Below are positions 26,948 to 34,810 of a stretch of DNA of 64,000 nt, in pieces. The notes under the pieces are model-generated. The model ran no database searches and had not been told where the DNA came from. It saw nothing but the letters and a program-made list of their open reading frames with translations. The position numbers and the translations under genes were made by a program. The stretch's first letter is position 1; each line of letters begins with the position of its first letter. Origin of the DNA: Streptomyces ochraceiscleroticus (lineage in GTDB: Bacteria; Actinomycetota; Actinomycetes; Streptomycetales; Streptomycetaceae); NCBI RefSeq assembly GCF_000720485.1, contig NZ_JOAX01000031.1, forward strand, positions 1 through 64,000. The letters are read 5' to 3'.

Positions 26948-27379
26948 ATGACGGAGAGCCGACAGCGTCACGAGGTACGCATCAGAGTCACCGGGACGCA
27001 TGACGGGGGCCAGGATCTGGAGGACCTCCAGCGCTGGCTGCAGCGCGAGTCCTGGCTGACGCCCGGCAACCACGACTGGCGCCGGGCGCCGGGCGCGGAG
27101 ACCGCCCCGAGCGCCGGAGCGGACGCGGCGGACCAGGGTCCCGAGATGGCCGTCGGCATCGACGACCTCGTCCTGGTCCTCATCGGCGCGGTCGCGGCGC
27201 CGATGACCGAGCAGCTCCTCATCGCCCTGCGGGAGTGGCTCGCCCACCGCAGGGAGACCGCCGCCAGTGGCGAGGCCCCGGGCCTCGACATCACCGACGC
27301 CTCCGGACACCGCCGCCTCGACGACCCCGATCCGCGCACCGAACGCGACGACCGGAGCGGCCGCGTCGGCACGGAGTAA
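26948..27379 (+). CDS. Effector-associated constant component EACC1 protein
   Basis: A 143-aa protein with an AGGAGGG site seven bases before the ATG at 26948. The EACC1 pattern is visible: an N-terminal strand (EVRIRVTGT), DLQRWLQRESWL, an acidic variable loop, then a hydrophobic segment IDDLVLVLIGAVAAPMTEQLL (residues ~74-94) followed by a basic helix REWLAHRR. EACC1 is known as a constant partner in variable conflict-type operons of multicellular bacteria, next to caspase, trypsin or other effectors; its mechanism is unknown. Here it is six bases upstream of a caspase gene, as expected. The Asp/Arg-rich C-terminus looks disordered. Confidence 0.85.
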   Translation: MTESRQRHEVRIRVTGTHDGGQDLEDLQRWLQRESWLTPGNHDWRRAPGAETAPSAGADAADQGPEMAVGIDDLVLVLIGAVAAPMTEQLLIALREWLAHRRETAASGEAPGLDITDASGHRRLDDPDPRTERDDRSGRVGTE

Positions 27380-27385
27380 CCGGCG

Positions 27386-30064
27386 ATGCCCCTCTACGAC
27401 GCGCGGGGCAAGCAGAACCGCGCGCTGATCATCGGCGTCAGCCGGTACCAGGACCCCCGGCTGCACGACCTCGACGCGGTCTTCGCCAACCCCGACGAGC
27501 TGGGCCGGGTGCTGTGCGCCCCGGCCACCGACCTCTTCCTGCCCCAGGAAGTGACGCCGCTGCGCCCGGACACCCCCGAGGAGCTGACCGCCGCGCTGCG
27601 CACCGCGGCCCGCGAGGCGCGCGGACTGCTGCTCGTCTACTTCTCCGGGCACGGCCGGGTCCGGCGCGACGGCAGCGACCTGCACCTGCTGGTCGGCTCC
27701 TCGCGGGTCGCGCAGGACGAGCGCAGGGTGGCCTCGCACGAAGCGGTCTCCTGGGCCAAGGACGTCCTGCCGCGGCTGGAGGCGTCCCGGGCCGACCGTG
27801 TCGTCGTCGTGCTCGAGTGCTGCTTCGCGGGCAACGCGGACGACAGCTTCCGCACCCACGAGAAGCCGGTCTCGCTGCTGATGGCCGCCCAGCCGAACCG
27901 CCGCATCTTCAGCGGCACCGAGCCCGGCGGCGGCACCCTCTTCACCCGCGCCGTGCTCGACATCCTCGAACACGGCATCGAGGGCAAGGAGTTCGTCACC
28001 TTCGAGGACCTCGCCGGCGAGCTGCGCCGCCGGCTCGCCGGACACACCACTCCGCAGGGCGGCGCCTGGGTGCCGCGCGCCTCCAAGCAGAACACCGTCG
28101 ACGACGTGGTGGTCTCCTTCGCCACCCGGGAGCTGCGGCCCCGCACGCCGTTCGCCGTCCGGGCCCGGCGCTGGTGGCGCTCCCGCCCGCGGCGCCGGTT
28201 ACGGCTGCTGACCGCCGCCGCCGTCGCGCCGGCCCTCACCGCCGCCGCTCTGATCCTCGTCGATCGGCTGGGGCCGCCCGAGAGCTGCCCGCCCGCCCAG
28301 GAGCTGCGGCTGCTCACCGCCCCCGAGGCCGAGCCGACGCTGCGCGCCGCCGCCCTCGCGTACGAGATGTCCGGCCTCAACACCGAGCCCGTGCCGGGCG
28401 AGGACGACGTCCCCGACGGCTGCCGGCGCACCCAGATCACCGTCTACTCCGCCGCCAAGGACCAGGTGGCACAGGGCTTCGCCGCGGCGGACCGCTGGCA
28501 GGGCGAGGCCGAGGGGGCCGACGAGGCTCCGCCCGGAGGCAGCGGCGGCCAGGCCACCGAGCCGCTCTACCGGCCGGGCCCCCAGCCCGATCTGTGGGTG
28601 CCCGAATCGACCGTCGACTACCTCCAGGTCCGCCAGGGCATGGCCGCGCACGCGCCCGTCACCCTGCACCGGACCGGCCCGGTCGCCTTCACCCCGCTCG
28701 TCGTCGGCGTCCCCGCGGCGCGCGGCCTCAGCGACACCGAGCAGGCCGGCAGCAGCTGGCACAAGATCCTGGACGACGCGGCGGACCGCAAGCTGCGGCT
28801 GCTCCGCCCCAGCCCCGCGCTGTCCGGCATCGGCCTGATGCACACCATCGGCCTCTACCTGGCCGACGACGGCGCGCCCGTCGGCCGGGACAGCGGCGCG
28901 CCCCGGCCGGAGGTGGCCGAGCGGGTGGAGAGCCGGCTGCGGGCGCCGGGCAGCCAGTACGCCGGCAGCGCCGAGCTGCTGTGCTCGCTGCGCCCGGGCG
29001 CCTCGGCGGCCGCGAAGGCGCGCGCCACCGCGGCGCCGCTGGTCACGGAGAAGTCCCTCACCGACGCCAACCTCGGCCACGCGGTCGGCAACTGCCCGGC
29101 CCTCGCCACCGTCCCCGAGAAGGACGACCGCTACGAGGCGTACTACCCGGCCGGCGTGCCGGGCCTGGACCACCCGCTGATCCGGGTGGCCTGGCAGGGG
29201 GCCGCCGACGCCGCCCGCCGGCAGGCCGCCTCGGAGCGGTTCGCCGACTGGCTGCGGCGGCCGGACGGCGGCCAGCGGGTGATCACGGAGGCCGGGTACC
29301 GCGGGGTGAACGCGGACGGCCGCGCCGCCCCGCCGCCCACCGGCTCCCCGCTCCGCGACAGCCGGGCGGGCGTCCTGCCGGACGTCGGCGTGGAGCCGTA
29401 CACCGCGGGGCAGCAGCGGGTCGCCCAGGTGCTGGCCGCGTACGACACGGCGCACCGCCCCGGGCAGCTCCTCTTCCTCCTCGACACCTCCACCTCCATG
29501 GCGGACGGGGGCCGGATCGCCGGGGCGGCGGACGCGGTCGGCCGCGCCCTGGAGGTCCTCGGGCCGAAGGACACGTACGGGCTGTGGACGTATCCCGGGC
29601 CCGGCACCACCGCCCGGGACCGCGAGCACCCCGTCGAGCGCATCAGGACCGGCAGCTCCGGCCCGGACGCGGGGCGCAGGCTGCTGGAGCGCCTCCAGCG
29701 GGACGACGGCGGTCTCGTCGACCAGGGGGCCTGGATGCAGGAGGCGCTCACCGCCGCGCTGGACCGGCTGCGCGACAGCCCGGCCGAGCGGACCAAGGCC
29801 GTGGTGCTCGTCCTCGACGAGGACGACGGCGCGGGCAAGCGGTCGAAGGCGGCGCGCGACGCGCTCTCCGAGGCGCTCGCCGCGCACCCCCGGATCCCCG
29901 TGGTGGTCCTGGCGACCGGCAGGGGCGGCTGCGACGCGGCCCCGGTCCGGCACGTCGTCGAGGGCTCGGGAGGGAACTGCGTGGCCGGCGGCCCGGGAGC
30001 CGCGGACACCCTGGCCGGACTGGTGGCCTCCTTCGGTACGGGCGGACAGGAGGCGGGCCGGTGA
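27386..30064 (+). CDS. EACC1-associated caspase with transmembrane segment, substrate-binding-like region and VWA domain
   Basis: An 892-aa multidomain protein. Residues ~10-245 are a caspase-family (C14) peptidase: RALIIGVSRYQDP, the catalytic His89 in YFSGHGRV and Cys146 in VVLECCFAGNA. A basic stretch (RRWWRSRPRRR) precedes one membrane helix at ~274-296, so the protease should face the cytosol. Residues ~300-650 resemble a type II substrate-binding protein (PDLWVPESTVDYL, VVGVPAARGL, SWHKILDDA). Residues ~690-885 form a VWA domain with a MIDAS-type DTSTS at ~699-703. Codon 272 is TTA, rare here and read only by bldA tRNA. The stop overlaps the next start (GTGA). I infer an outside-in sensor of a death or defence protease. 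No substrate is evident. Confidence 0.87.
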   Translation: MPLYDARGKQNRALIIGVSRYQDPRLHDLDAVFANPDELGRVLCAPATDLFLPQEVTPLRPDTPEELTAALRTAAREARGLLLVYFSGHGRVRRDGSDLHLLVGSSRVAQDERRVASHEAVSWAKDVLPRLEASRADRVVVVLECCFAGNADDSFRTHEKPVSLLMAAQPNRRIFSGTEPGGGTLFTRAVLDILEHGIEGKEFVTFEDLAGELRRRLAGHTTPQGGAWVPRASKQNTVDDVVVSFATRELRPRTPFAVRARRWWRSRPRRRLRLLTAAAVAPALTAAALILVDRLGPPESCPPAQELRLLTAPEAEPTLRAAALAYEMSGLNTEPVPGEDDVPDGCRRTQITVYSAAKDQVAQGFAAADRWQGEAEGADEAPPGGSGGQATEPLYRPGPQPDLWVPESTVDYLQVRQGMAAHAPVTLHRTGPVAFTPLVVGVPAARGLSDTEQAGSSWHKILDDAADRKLRLLRPSPALSGIGLMHTIGLYLADDGAPVGRDSGAPRPEVAERVESRLRAPGSQYAGSAELLCSLRPGASAAAKARATAAPLVTEKSLTDANLGHAVGNCPALATVPEKDDRYEAYYPAGVPGLDHPLIRVAWQGAADAARRQAASERFADWLRRPDGGQRVITEAGYRGVNADGRAAPPPTGSPLRDSRAGVLPDVGVEPYTAGQQRVAQVLAAYDTAHRPGQLLFLLDTSTSMADGGRIAGAADAVGRALEVLGPKDTYGLWTYPGPGTTARDREHPVERIRTGSSGPDAGRRLLERLQRDDGGLVDQGAWMQEALTAALDRLRDSPAERTKAVVLVLDEDDGAGKRSKAARDALSEALAAHPRIPVVVLATGRGGCDAAPVRHVVEGSGGNCVAGGPGAADTLAGLVASFGTGGQEAGR

Positions 30065-31404
30065 AGCGCGTGGCCGCGGCGGTCGCCGTCCTCTGCCTGC
30101 TCGCGGCGGGCTGCTCGGACCCGGGGCCCGCGCCCGCCGCGGACGGGGACATCGTCCTGGCCACCGGCAGCGACCTCAGCAGCACCGGGGTGCGCCGGGA
30201 GCTGATCCGCCAGTGGGAGCGGCGGACCGGAAAGACGGTCCGCATCGTCAAGCTGCCGGACACCGCCGACGGGCAGCGCAGCCAGCTTCTCGCCGCCGGC
30301 CAGTCCGGCAACAGCGGGTACGACGTGCTCAACATCGACGTGGCCTGGACCGCGGAGTTCGCCGCGGCCGGCATCATCCGGCCCTGGGGCAAGGAGCTGG
30401 GCGGCGACTTCCTCAGCAGCGTCAAGAAGACGGCCACCACCGGCTCCGACGGCACCGTCTGGGCCGTCCCCTTCAACACGGACGCCGGGCTCCTCTACTA
30501 CCGCAGCGACCTGCTGGAGAAGTACGGGTACGACGGGCCGCCGGACACCTGGGAGCAGCTCCGGACCTGGTCGCAGGAGATCATGGCCAAGGAGAACGCC
30601 CACCGCCCGGCGGACGAGAAGCTGTACGGCATGGTCGCCCAGCTCCGGCCCTACGAAGGGCTCACGGTCAACACCCTGGAGTCGGTCTGGGCGTCCGGCG
30701 GCGACCCGGAGCGGACCGCCCACCTCGCCGGGGCGCTGCAGCAGGGCGTGTACGCGCTCAAGGAGCGGCTGCGCACGATCATGCCGCAGGAAGCGACGGC
30801 GATGGACGAGACCGCCAGCCGGCAATGGTTCGCCGACGGGCGGGCGCTGTTCATGCGGAACTGGCCGGTGGAGTACGCCTCGGTCGCCGAGAAGCTCGAC
30901 CCCGGCCGGCAGTTCGACGTGGCCCAGCTTCCCGCGGGCTCCTCGGAAGGCCGGCACCGCACGGTCCTGGGCGGCCAGAACCTCGCCATCGCGGCCGACG
31001 CCGCGCACCCGGACGAAGCCCGCTCCCTGATCACCGCCCTCACCTCGGCGCGCAGCGAGCACTGCCTGCTGCAGCGCGGCTTCGCGGCCACCCGTGCCTC
31101 GGCGTACGACGGCACGGCGCCCGCGTGCGACCTGCCGCCCGACGACGCCCGGCGGGAGGAGGGCGACGGCGCCCGGCACAGCACCGCGCCGCCCGGCCGG
31201 GTCCCGCCGTACACGGACCTGCTGCACCGCGCGCTCAAGGACGCGGCGCCCCGGCCACGCAGCGCCCACTACGCCACGTACAGCAAGGTCGTCCAGCTCT
31301 ATGTCTCCGACTACCTCACCGGCCAGGACGACGCGTCCATCGCCGACGAGCTCGCCGAGGAAGCGACGAAGGCGCTCAGCGGCCGCGGAGAACGCGGACG
31401 CTGA
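30061..31404 (+). CDS. Extracellular solute-binding lipoprotein coupled to the EACC1 caspase
   Basis: A 447-aa family 1-like solute-binding protein. The GTG start overlaps the caspase stop. A lipoprotein signal peptide ends in the lipobox LAAGC at residues 14-18. The mature part has DIVLATGSDLSSTGVRRELIRQWERRTGKTV, SGYDVLNIDVAWTAEFAAAGIIRPW, VWAVPFNTDAGLLYYRSDLLEKYG and GGQNLAIAADAAHPDEA, all usual for ABC-type sugar binding proteins. No permease or ATPase gene follows, so it is probably not a transport component. Paired with a caspase that has its own substrate-binding-like ectodomain, it may deliver or compete for a ligand, or form a receptor complex outside the membrane. Confidence 0.88.
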   Translation: MKRVAAAVAVLCLLAAGCSDPGPAPAADGDIVLATGSDLSSTGVRRELIRQWERRTGKTVRIVKLPDTADGQRSQLLAAGQSGNSGYDVLNIDVAWTAEFAAAGIIRPWGKELGGDFLSSVKKTATTGSDGTVWAVPFNTDAGLLYYRSDLLEKYGYDGPPDTWEQLRTWSQEIMAKENAHRPADEKLYGMVAQLRPYEGLTVNTLESVWASGGDPERTAHLAGALQQGVYALKERLRTIMPQEATAMDETASRQWFADGRALFMRNWPVEYASVAEKLDPGRQFDVAQLPAGSSEGRHRTVLGGQNLAIAADAAHPDEARSLITALTSARSEHCLLQRGFAATRASAYDGTAPACDLPPDDARREEGDGARHSTAPPGRVPPYTDLLHRALKDAAPRPRSAHYATYSKVVQLYVSDYLTGQDDASIADELAEEATKALSGRGERGR

Positions 31405-31429
31405 GCGCCTTCAGTGCTATGCGGGGGTG

Positions 31430-31678
31430 TCAGCCGGCGACGATCAGGAAGATGCCGTAGCCGACGGCCGCGAGGCAGAGCGCGAAGCAGGCGTAGCCGC
31501 CGGTGCGGGCCACGGCGGAGGTGCCGCCGCCCACGGCCGCGGCGGTGCCCGCCTCGCCCTCCTGGCGGGGCTTGCGGGACGTGCCCACGATGCCCAGGGT
31601 GAACAGGCCCACCATCGCGACGGTCACCACGAGGGTGGTGCCGAAGACCTGGCCGAGTGCGGCCCAGTCGATGTTCAT
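31430..31678 (-). CDS. Small two-helix membrane protein downstream of pit
   Basis: An 82-aa protein with helices at ~10-32 (GTTLVVTVAMVGLFTLGIVGT) and ~60-80 (YACFALCLAAVGYGIFLIV), joined by a basic then Gly/Ala-rich loop. I do not recognise a named family. It starts 31 bases after the phosphate transporter stop on the same strand and is probably cotranscribed, so it may be an accessory or stability partner of that transporter. Confidence 0.75.
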   Translation of the reverse strand: MNIDWAALGQVFGTTLVVTVAMVGLFTLGIVGTSRKPRQEGEAGTAAAVGGGTSAVARTGGYACFALCLAAVGYGIFLIVAG

Positions 31679-31709
31679 GGCGTGAGTTCCTTAAGGCGAG
31701 CGCCCGGCG

Positions 31710-32969
31710 TCAGCGGACGGCCGAGGTGGCGGGGGAGCGGGTGGTGGACTGGGCCGGGATGCCCTCTATCGTCCCGGCGCCGGCCGTGGTCGAACCCGCG
31801 GGCGGCGGGGCGACGCTCTGCAGCGCGGCGGTGACGACACCGGCCGGCGCTGCGGACTCGGCGGGCGCGACGTCGTTGACGTTGCTGTGGTCCACCGGCT
31901 TGCGGCGGGAGGCGGCCCAGATGGCGCCGCAGATCGCGACACCGAGCACGGCGACGGTGGTGACGCCCCAGGTGCCCTGGCCGGCCAGGAAGGCCGCACC
32001 GGCGGCCACCAGCGCGGCGGCCGGCAGCGTCAGGCCCCAGGCGATCACCATCCGGCCCGCCGTGGACCAGCGGACCACGCCGCCCTTGCGGCCGAGGCCG
32101 GAGCCCATGACCGCGCCGGAGCAGACCTGGGTGGTGGAGAGCGCGAAGCCGAGGTGCGAGGAGGCGAGGATGGTCACCGCGGCGCCGGTCTGGGCGGCGA
32201 AGCCCTGCGGCGGCTGGATGTCGGTGATGCCCTTGCCCATCGTGCGGATGATCCGCCAGCCGCCCAGGTACGTGCCGAGGGCGATGGCGATGCCGGCCGA
32301 GGCGATGACCCACAGGGGCGGGTCGGCCTGCGGGGCGAGCACGCCGCCGGTGATCAGCGCGAGGGTGATGACACCCATCGTCTTCTGGGCGTCGTTGGTG
32401 CCGTGCGCGAGGGAGACCAGCGCGGCCGAGGCGATCTGCCCGGCGCGGTAGCCCTTGGCGGAGTCCTCTTCGGCGCGGTTGCGGGCCAGCCGGTACGTGA
32501 GCCGGGTGGCGGCCGTCGCGGCGATGCCGGCGACGATGGGTGCGGCCACGGCCGGGATGAGGACCTTCATGACGACCGCGTCGGCGTTGACCCCGCCGAT
32601 GCCGACGGACACCAGGGTCGCGCCGATGAGGCCGCCGAAGAGGGCGTGCGAGGAGCTGGAGGGGAGGCCGGCGAGCCAGGTGAGCAGGTTCCAGACGATC
32701 GCGCCGACCAGACCGGCGAAGATCACTTCGGGCCGGATACCGGCACCTTCGTCGATGATGCCCCCGGAGATGGTCTTGGCCACCTCGACGGAGAGGAAGG
32801 CGCCGACGAGGTTCAGCGCCGCCGACATCGCCACCGCGGTCTTGGGCTTGAGGGCCCCCGTGGAGATGGTGGTGGCCATGGCGTTGGCCGTGTCGTGGAA
32901 GCCGTTCGTGAAGTCGAACACCAAGGCCGTGACGATCACGATCCCGATGAGAAGCGTGATGTGTTCCAT
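31710..32969 (-). CDS. Low-affinity inorganic phosphate transporter, Pit family
   Basis: A 419-aa membrane protein with the two inverted PiT repeats: FDFTNGFHDTANAMATTISTGALKPKTAVAMSA at the N-terminus (residues ~18-50) and LVSLAHGTNDAQKTMGVITLAL near residues 185-206, each with the G-x-N-D/G-F-x-D core. It moves metal-phosphate with H+. About ten helices are predicted. The last ~60 residues are a Ser/Ala/Pro-rich tail. A PHO box-like direct repeat lies 51 bp upstream of the start, pointing to PhoP control. Confidence 0.95.
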   Translation of the reverse strand: MEHITLLIGIVIVTALVFDFTNGFHDTANAMATTISTGALKPKTAVAMSAALNLVGAFLSVEVAKTISGGIIDEGAGIRPEVIFAGLVGAIVWNLLTWLAGLPSSSSHALFGGLIGATLVSVGIGGVNADAVVMKVLIPAVAAPIVAGIAATAATRLTYRLARNRAEEDSAKGYRAGQIASAALVSLAHGTNDAQKTMGVITLALITGGVLAPQADPPLWVIASAGIAIALGTYLGGWRIIRTMGKGITDIQPPQGFAAQTGAAVTILASSHLGFALSTTQVCSGAVMGSGLGRKGGVVRWSTAGRMVIAWGLTLPAAALVAAGAAFLAGQGTWGVTTVAVLGVAICGAIWAASRRKPVDHSNVNDVAPAESAAPAGVVTAALQSVAPPPAGSTTAGAGTIEGIPAQSTTRSPATSAVR

Positions 32970-33019
32970 TCACCCAGGCAATCAGTTCGATGGTCAGTGA
33001 CGCGAACGACCGTAGGGAG

Positions 33020-33041
33020 GATGGGTGAACGGAAGATGAAC
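33020..33041 (-). promoter_or_regulatory. PHO box (PhoP binding site) upstream of pit
   Basis: Read on the minus strand there are two adjacent 11-bp units, GTTCATCTTCC and GTTCACCCATC, matching the Streptomyces PhoP direct-repeat consensus (GTTCA followed by pyrimidines). The site ends 51 bp before the pit start codon at 32969. A second, weaker pair lies on the plus strand at 33096-33117 (TGTCACTTGAG then GTTCATCCGGA). Confidence 0.7.
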
Positions 33042-33139
33042 GACAACGGGCCTGGTGGTGACGCCCCCGCCGATTTCGTGCGGAGGCGCCTCACCTGTCA
33101 CTTGAGGTTCATCCGGAGGTGTCCCGGACGTGCTGCGTG

Positions 33140-33916
33140 CTAGCCCGCGGCGAACCTGCGGAGCTGGCCGTACGTACCGTTCCAGGCGTTCTGGTCGCCC
33201 GGGAACCTGCCCTTGTTGGAGTACTGCCAGATACTGAGGAAGGACCAGCCCTTTGGCAGCTTGCCGGGCTTGCCGTGCCAGGACGCCAGCCACAGCGGGT
33301 GGCTCTGCGCGAAGGCGCCGCTGCCGCCGGTGCAGGTGTTCCACCAGCGCGTAGTCGTGTAGATGACCGGCCGGCGCCCGGTCTGCCGCTTGATCTCGTC
33401 GCTGAAGCCCCAGATCCAGCGGACCATCTTCTTCTTGCTCACGCCGTAGCACTTGTGCTTCTTGCTGTACGGATTGTGCTCGATGTCCAGGGCCGGCGGC
33501 AGCGTCCGGCCGTCCGCCTTCCACTGGCCACCGTGGTTCAGGAAGTACCGGGCCTGCGCGGTCCCGGAGGACTGGTTCGGCACCGCGAAGTGGTACGCGC
33601 CGCGCAGCAGGCCGGCCTGGCGGGCGCCGCGGTACTGCCGGCCGAAGTAGGGGTTGGTGTAGGAGGTCGATTCGGTGGCCTTGACGTAGACGAACCGCGC
33701 GCCGTTCGCCCGGGCTTCCGGCCAGTCGACGTTCTTCTGGTGCGAGGAGACGTCGTGGCCGTGCGGTACACCGCTCGCAGTCGAGGGACTCGCGGCGGCG
33801 AGATCGGTGAGCGCGGCGCCGGCCAGTACGGCCAGTGCCAGAGCGGTTCCGGTGGCGGCGGTGGTCAGGCGGGGCAGTAAGGCCGGTGTGTGGTCACCTT
33901 TGTGGTCACGAGCCAT
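33140..33916 (-). CDS. Secreted GH25 lysozyme-type muramidase
   Basis: A 258-aa protein. The ATG at 33916 follows GGGGGG. A signal peptide covers residues ~1-40 with a basic N-region and hydrophobic core (TTAATGTALALAVLAGAALTD). The GH25 domain shows HGHDVSSHQKNVDWPEA, VKATESTSYTNPYF, the catalytic D-x-E in PALDIEHNPY and RPVIYTTTRWWNTC, ending with LSIWQYSN. It should cleave peptidoglycan glycan strands. Codon 13 is TTA, inside the signal peptide, so secretion of this enzyme should depend on bldA, fitting a role in wall remodelling during development. Confidence 0.93.
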   Translation of the reverse strand: MARDHKGDHTPALLPRLTTAATGTALALAVLAGAALTDLAAASPSTASGVPHGHDVSSHQKNVDWPEARANGARFVYVKATESTSYTNPYFGRQYRGARQAGLLRGAYHFAVPNQSSGTAQARYFLNHGGQWKADGRTLPPALDIEHNPYSKKHKCYGVSKKKMVRWIWGFSDEIKRQTGRRPVIYTTTRWWNTCTGGSGAFAQSHPLWLASWHGKPGKLPKGWSFLSIWQYSNKGRFPGDQNAWNGTYGQLRRFAAG

Positions 33917-33947
33917 GGTTCCCCCCGGATGGCGACGTGCATGACAA

Positions 33948-33971
33948 ATCATCCAGAGGTTATTGGATGAT
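33948..33971. promoter_or_regulatory. Operator-like dyad upstream of the GH25 gene
   Basis: Perfect 8-bp arms ATCATCCA and TGGATGAT are separated by 8 bp, in the divergent gap between the muramidase and aldolase genes, 32 bp from the muramidase start. Spacing between arm centres is 16 bp. No regulator is identified. Confidence 0.45.
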
Positions 33972-34131
33972 CCCGAGATGACGGTGACCTCCGGCCAATC
34001 ACCGATTATCGCCGAGGTGTCCCTGTTTGGGGGGTACCGGAGGGGAATGGTCCGCCTTACAGTGCCGCGGCTGCGCGGGGGGCGGCCGGTACGGTGCGGA
34101 GCCCAGGTGCGTCAGGAGGGAGTGGGGCGGG

Positions 34132-34803
34132 ATGACGGAGCGGGAGTCCGGACCGGTACGAGAGGTGGCGGAGGCGTGGGACGCGCTGGTGGCCGCGGCG
34201 CGGCGCACGGTGGCGGACGGGCTGGTGGTCGGCACGTCGGGGAACGTCTCGGTGCGCGTCGGCGGGCTGGTGCTCGTCACGCCCAGCGGCGTCCCCTACG
34301 ACCGGCTCGGCCCTGACGACCTGGTGGCGGTGGACCCGGCGGACGGGCGGCAGGTGGCCGGTGAGCTGAAGCCCACGAGCGAGTTGCCGATGCACCTCGC
34401 GGTGTACCGCCACACCAGTGCCGCCGCCATCGTCCACACCCACGCGGTGCACGCCACCGCTGTCTCCACACTGGTCCCCGAACTCCCGCCGGTGCACTAC
34501 ATGACCGCGGCCCTCGGCGGTACCGTCCGGGTTGCCTCATATGCGACGTACGGCAGCCAGGAGTTGGCCGACAACATGCTGCACGCGCTGCGCGGCCGCA
34601 CGGGCGTGCTCCTGCAGAACCACGGCACCCTCACCTACGGCGACACTCTCGACCAGGCGTACGACCGTACGGCGCAGTTGGAGTGGATGTGCCGGCTGTG
34701 GCTGACCGCCGCGTCCGTCCCCGGCCATACGCCGTCCCTGCTCTCCGAGGACCAGCTCGCCGAGGCGGGCGACCGACTGCGGGGATACGGACAGCGGGGA
34801 TAG
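34132..34803 (+). CDS. Class II aldolase/adducin family protein
   Basis: A 223-aa protein of the L-fuculose-phosphate aldolase/adducin fold. It has GLVVGTSGNVSVRVGGLVLVTPSGVPYDRL, GELKPTSELPMHLAVYRH (catalytic Glu region, residues ~83-100), the zinc ligands in IVHTHAVHAT and a third His in LLQNHGTLTYGDTLDQAYDRT. Zn-dependent cleavage of a sugar or methylthio-sugar phosphate, or a decarboxylase variant, is expected. The ATG at 34132 has AGGAGGG upstream. The next gene starts 7 bases after its stop, so they form an operon. Confidence 0.88.
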   Translation: MTERESGPVREVAEAWDALVAAARRTVADGLVVGTSGNVSVRVGGLVLVTPSGVPYDRLGPDDLVAVDPADGRQVAGELKPTSELPMHLAVYRHTSAAAIVHTHAVHATAVSTLVPELPPVHYMTAALGGTVRVASYATYGSQELADNMLHALRGRTGVLLQNHGTLTYGDTLDQAYDRTAQLEWMCRLWLTAASVPGHTPSLLSEDQLAEAGDRLRGYGQRG

Positions 34804-34810
34804 GGGCGCG

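Noticed and set aside
30061..31404. ABC sugar-import operon
   Set aside because: A binding protein is present but no permease or ATPase gene follows; the next genes are on the other strand and belong to phosphate transport.
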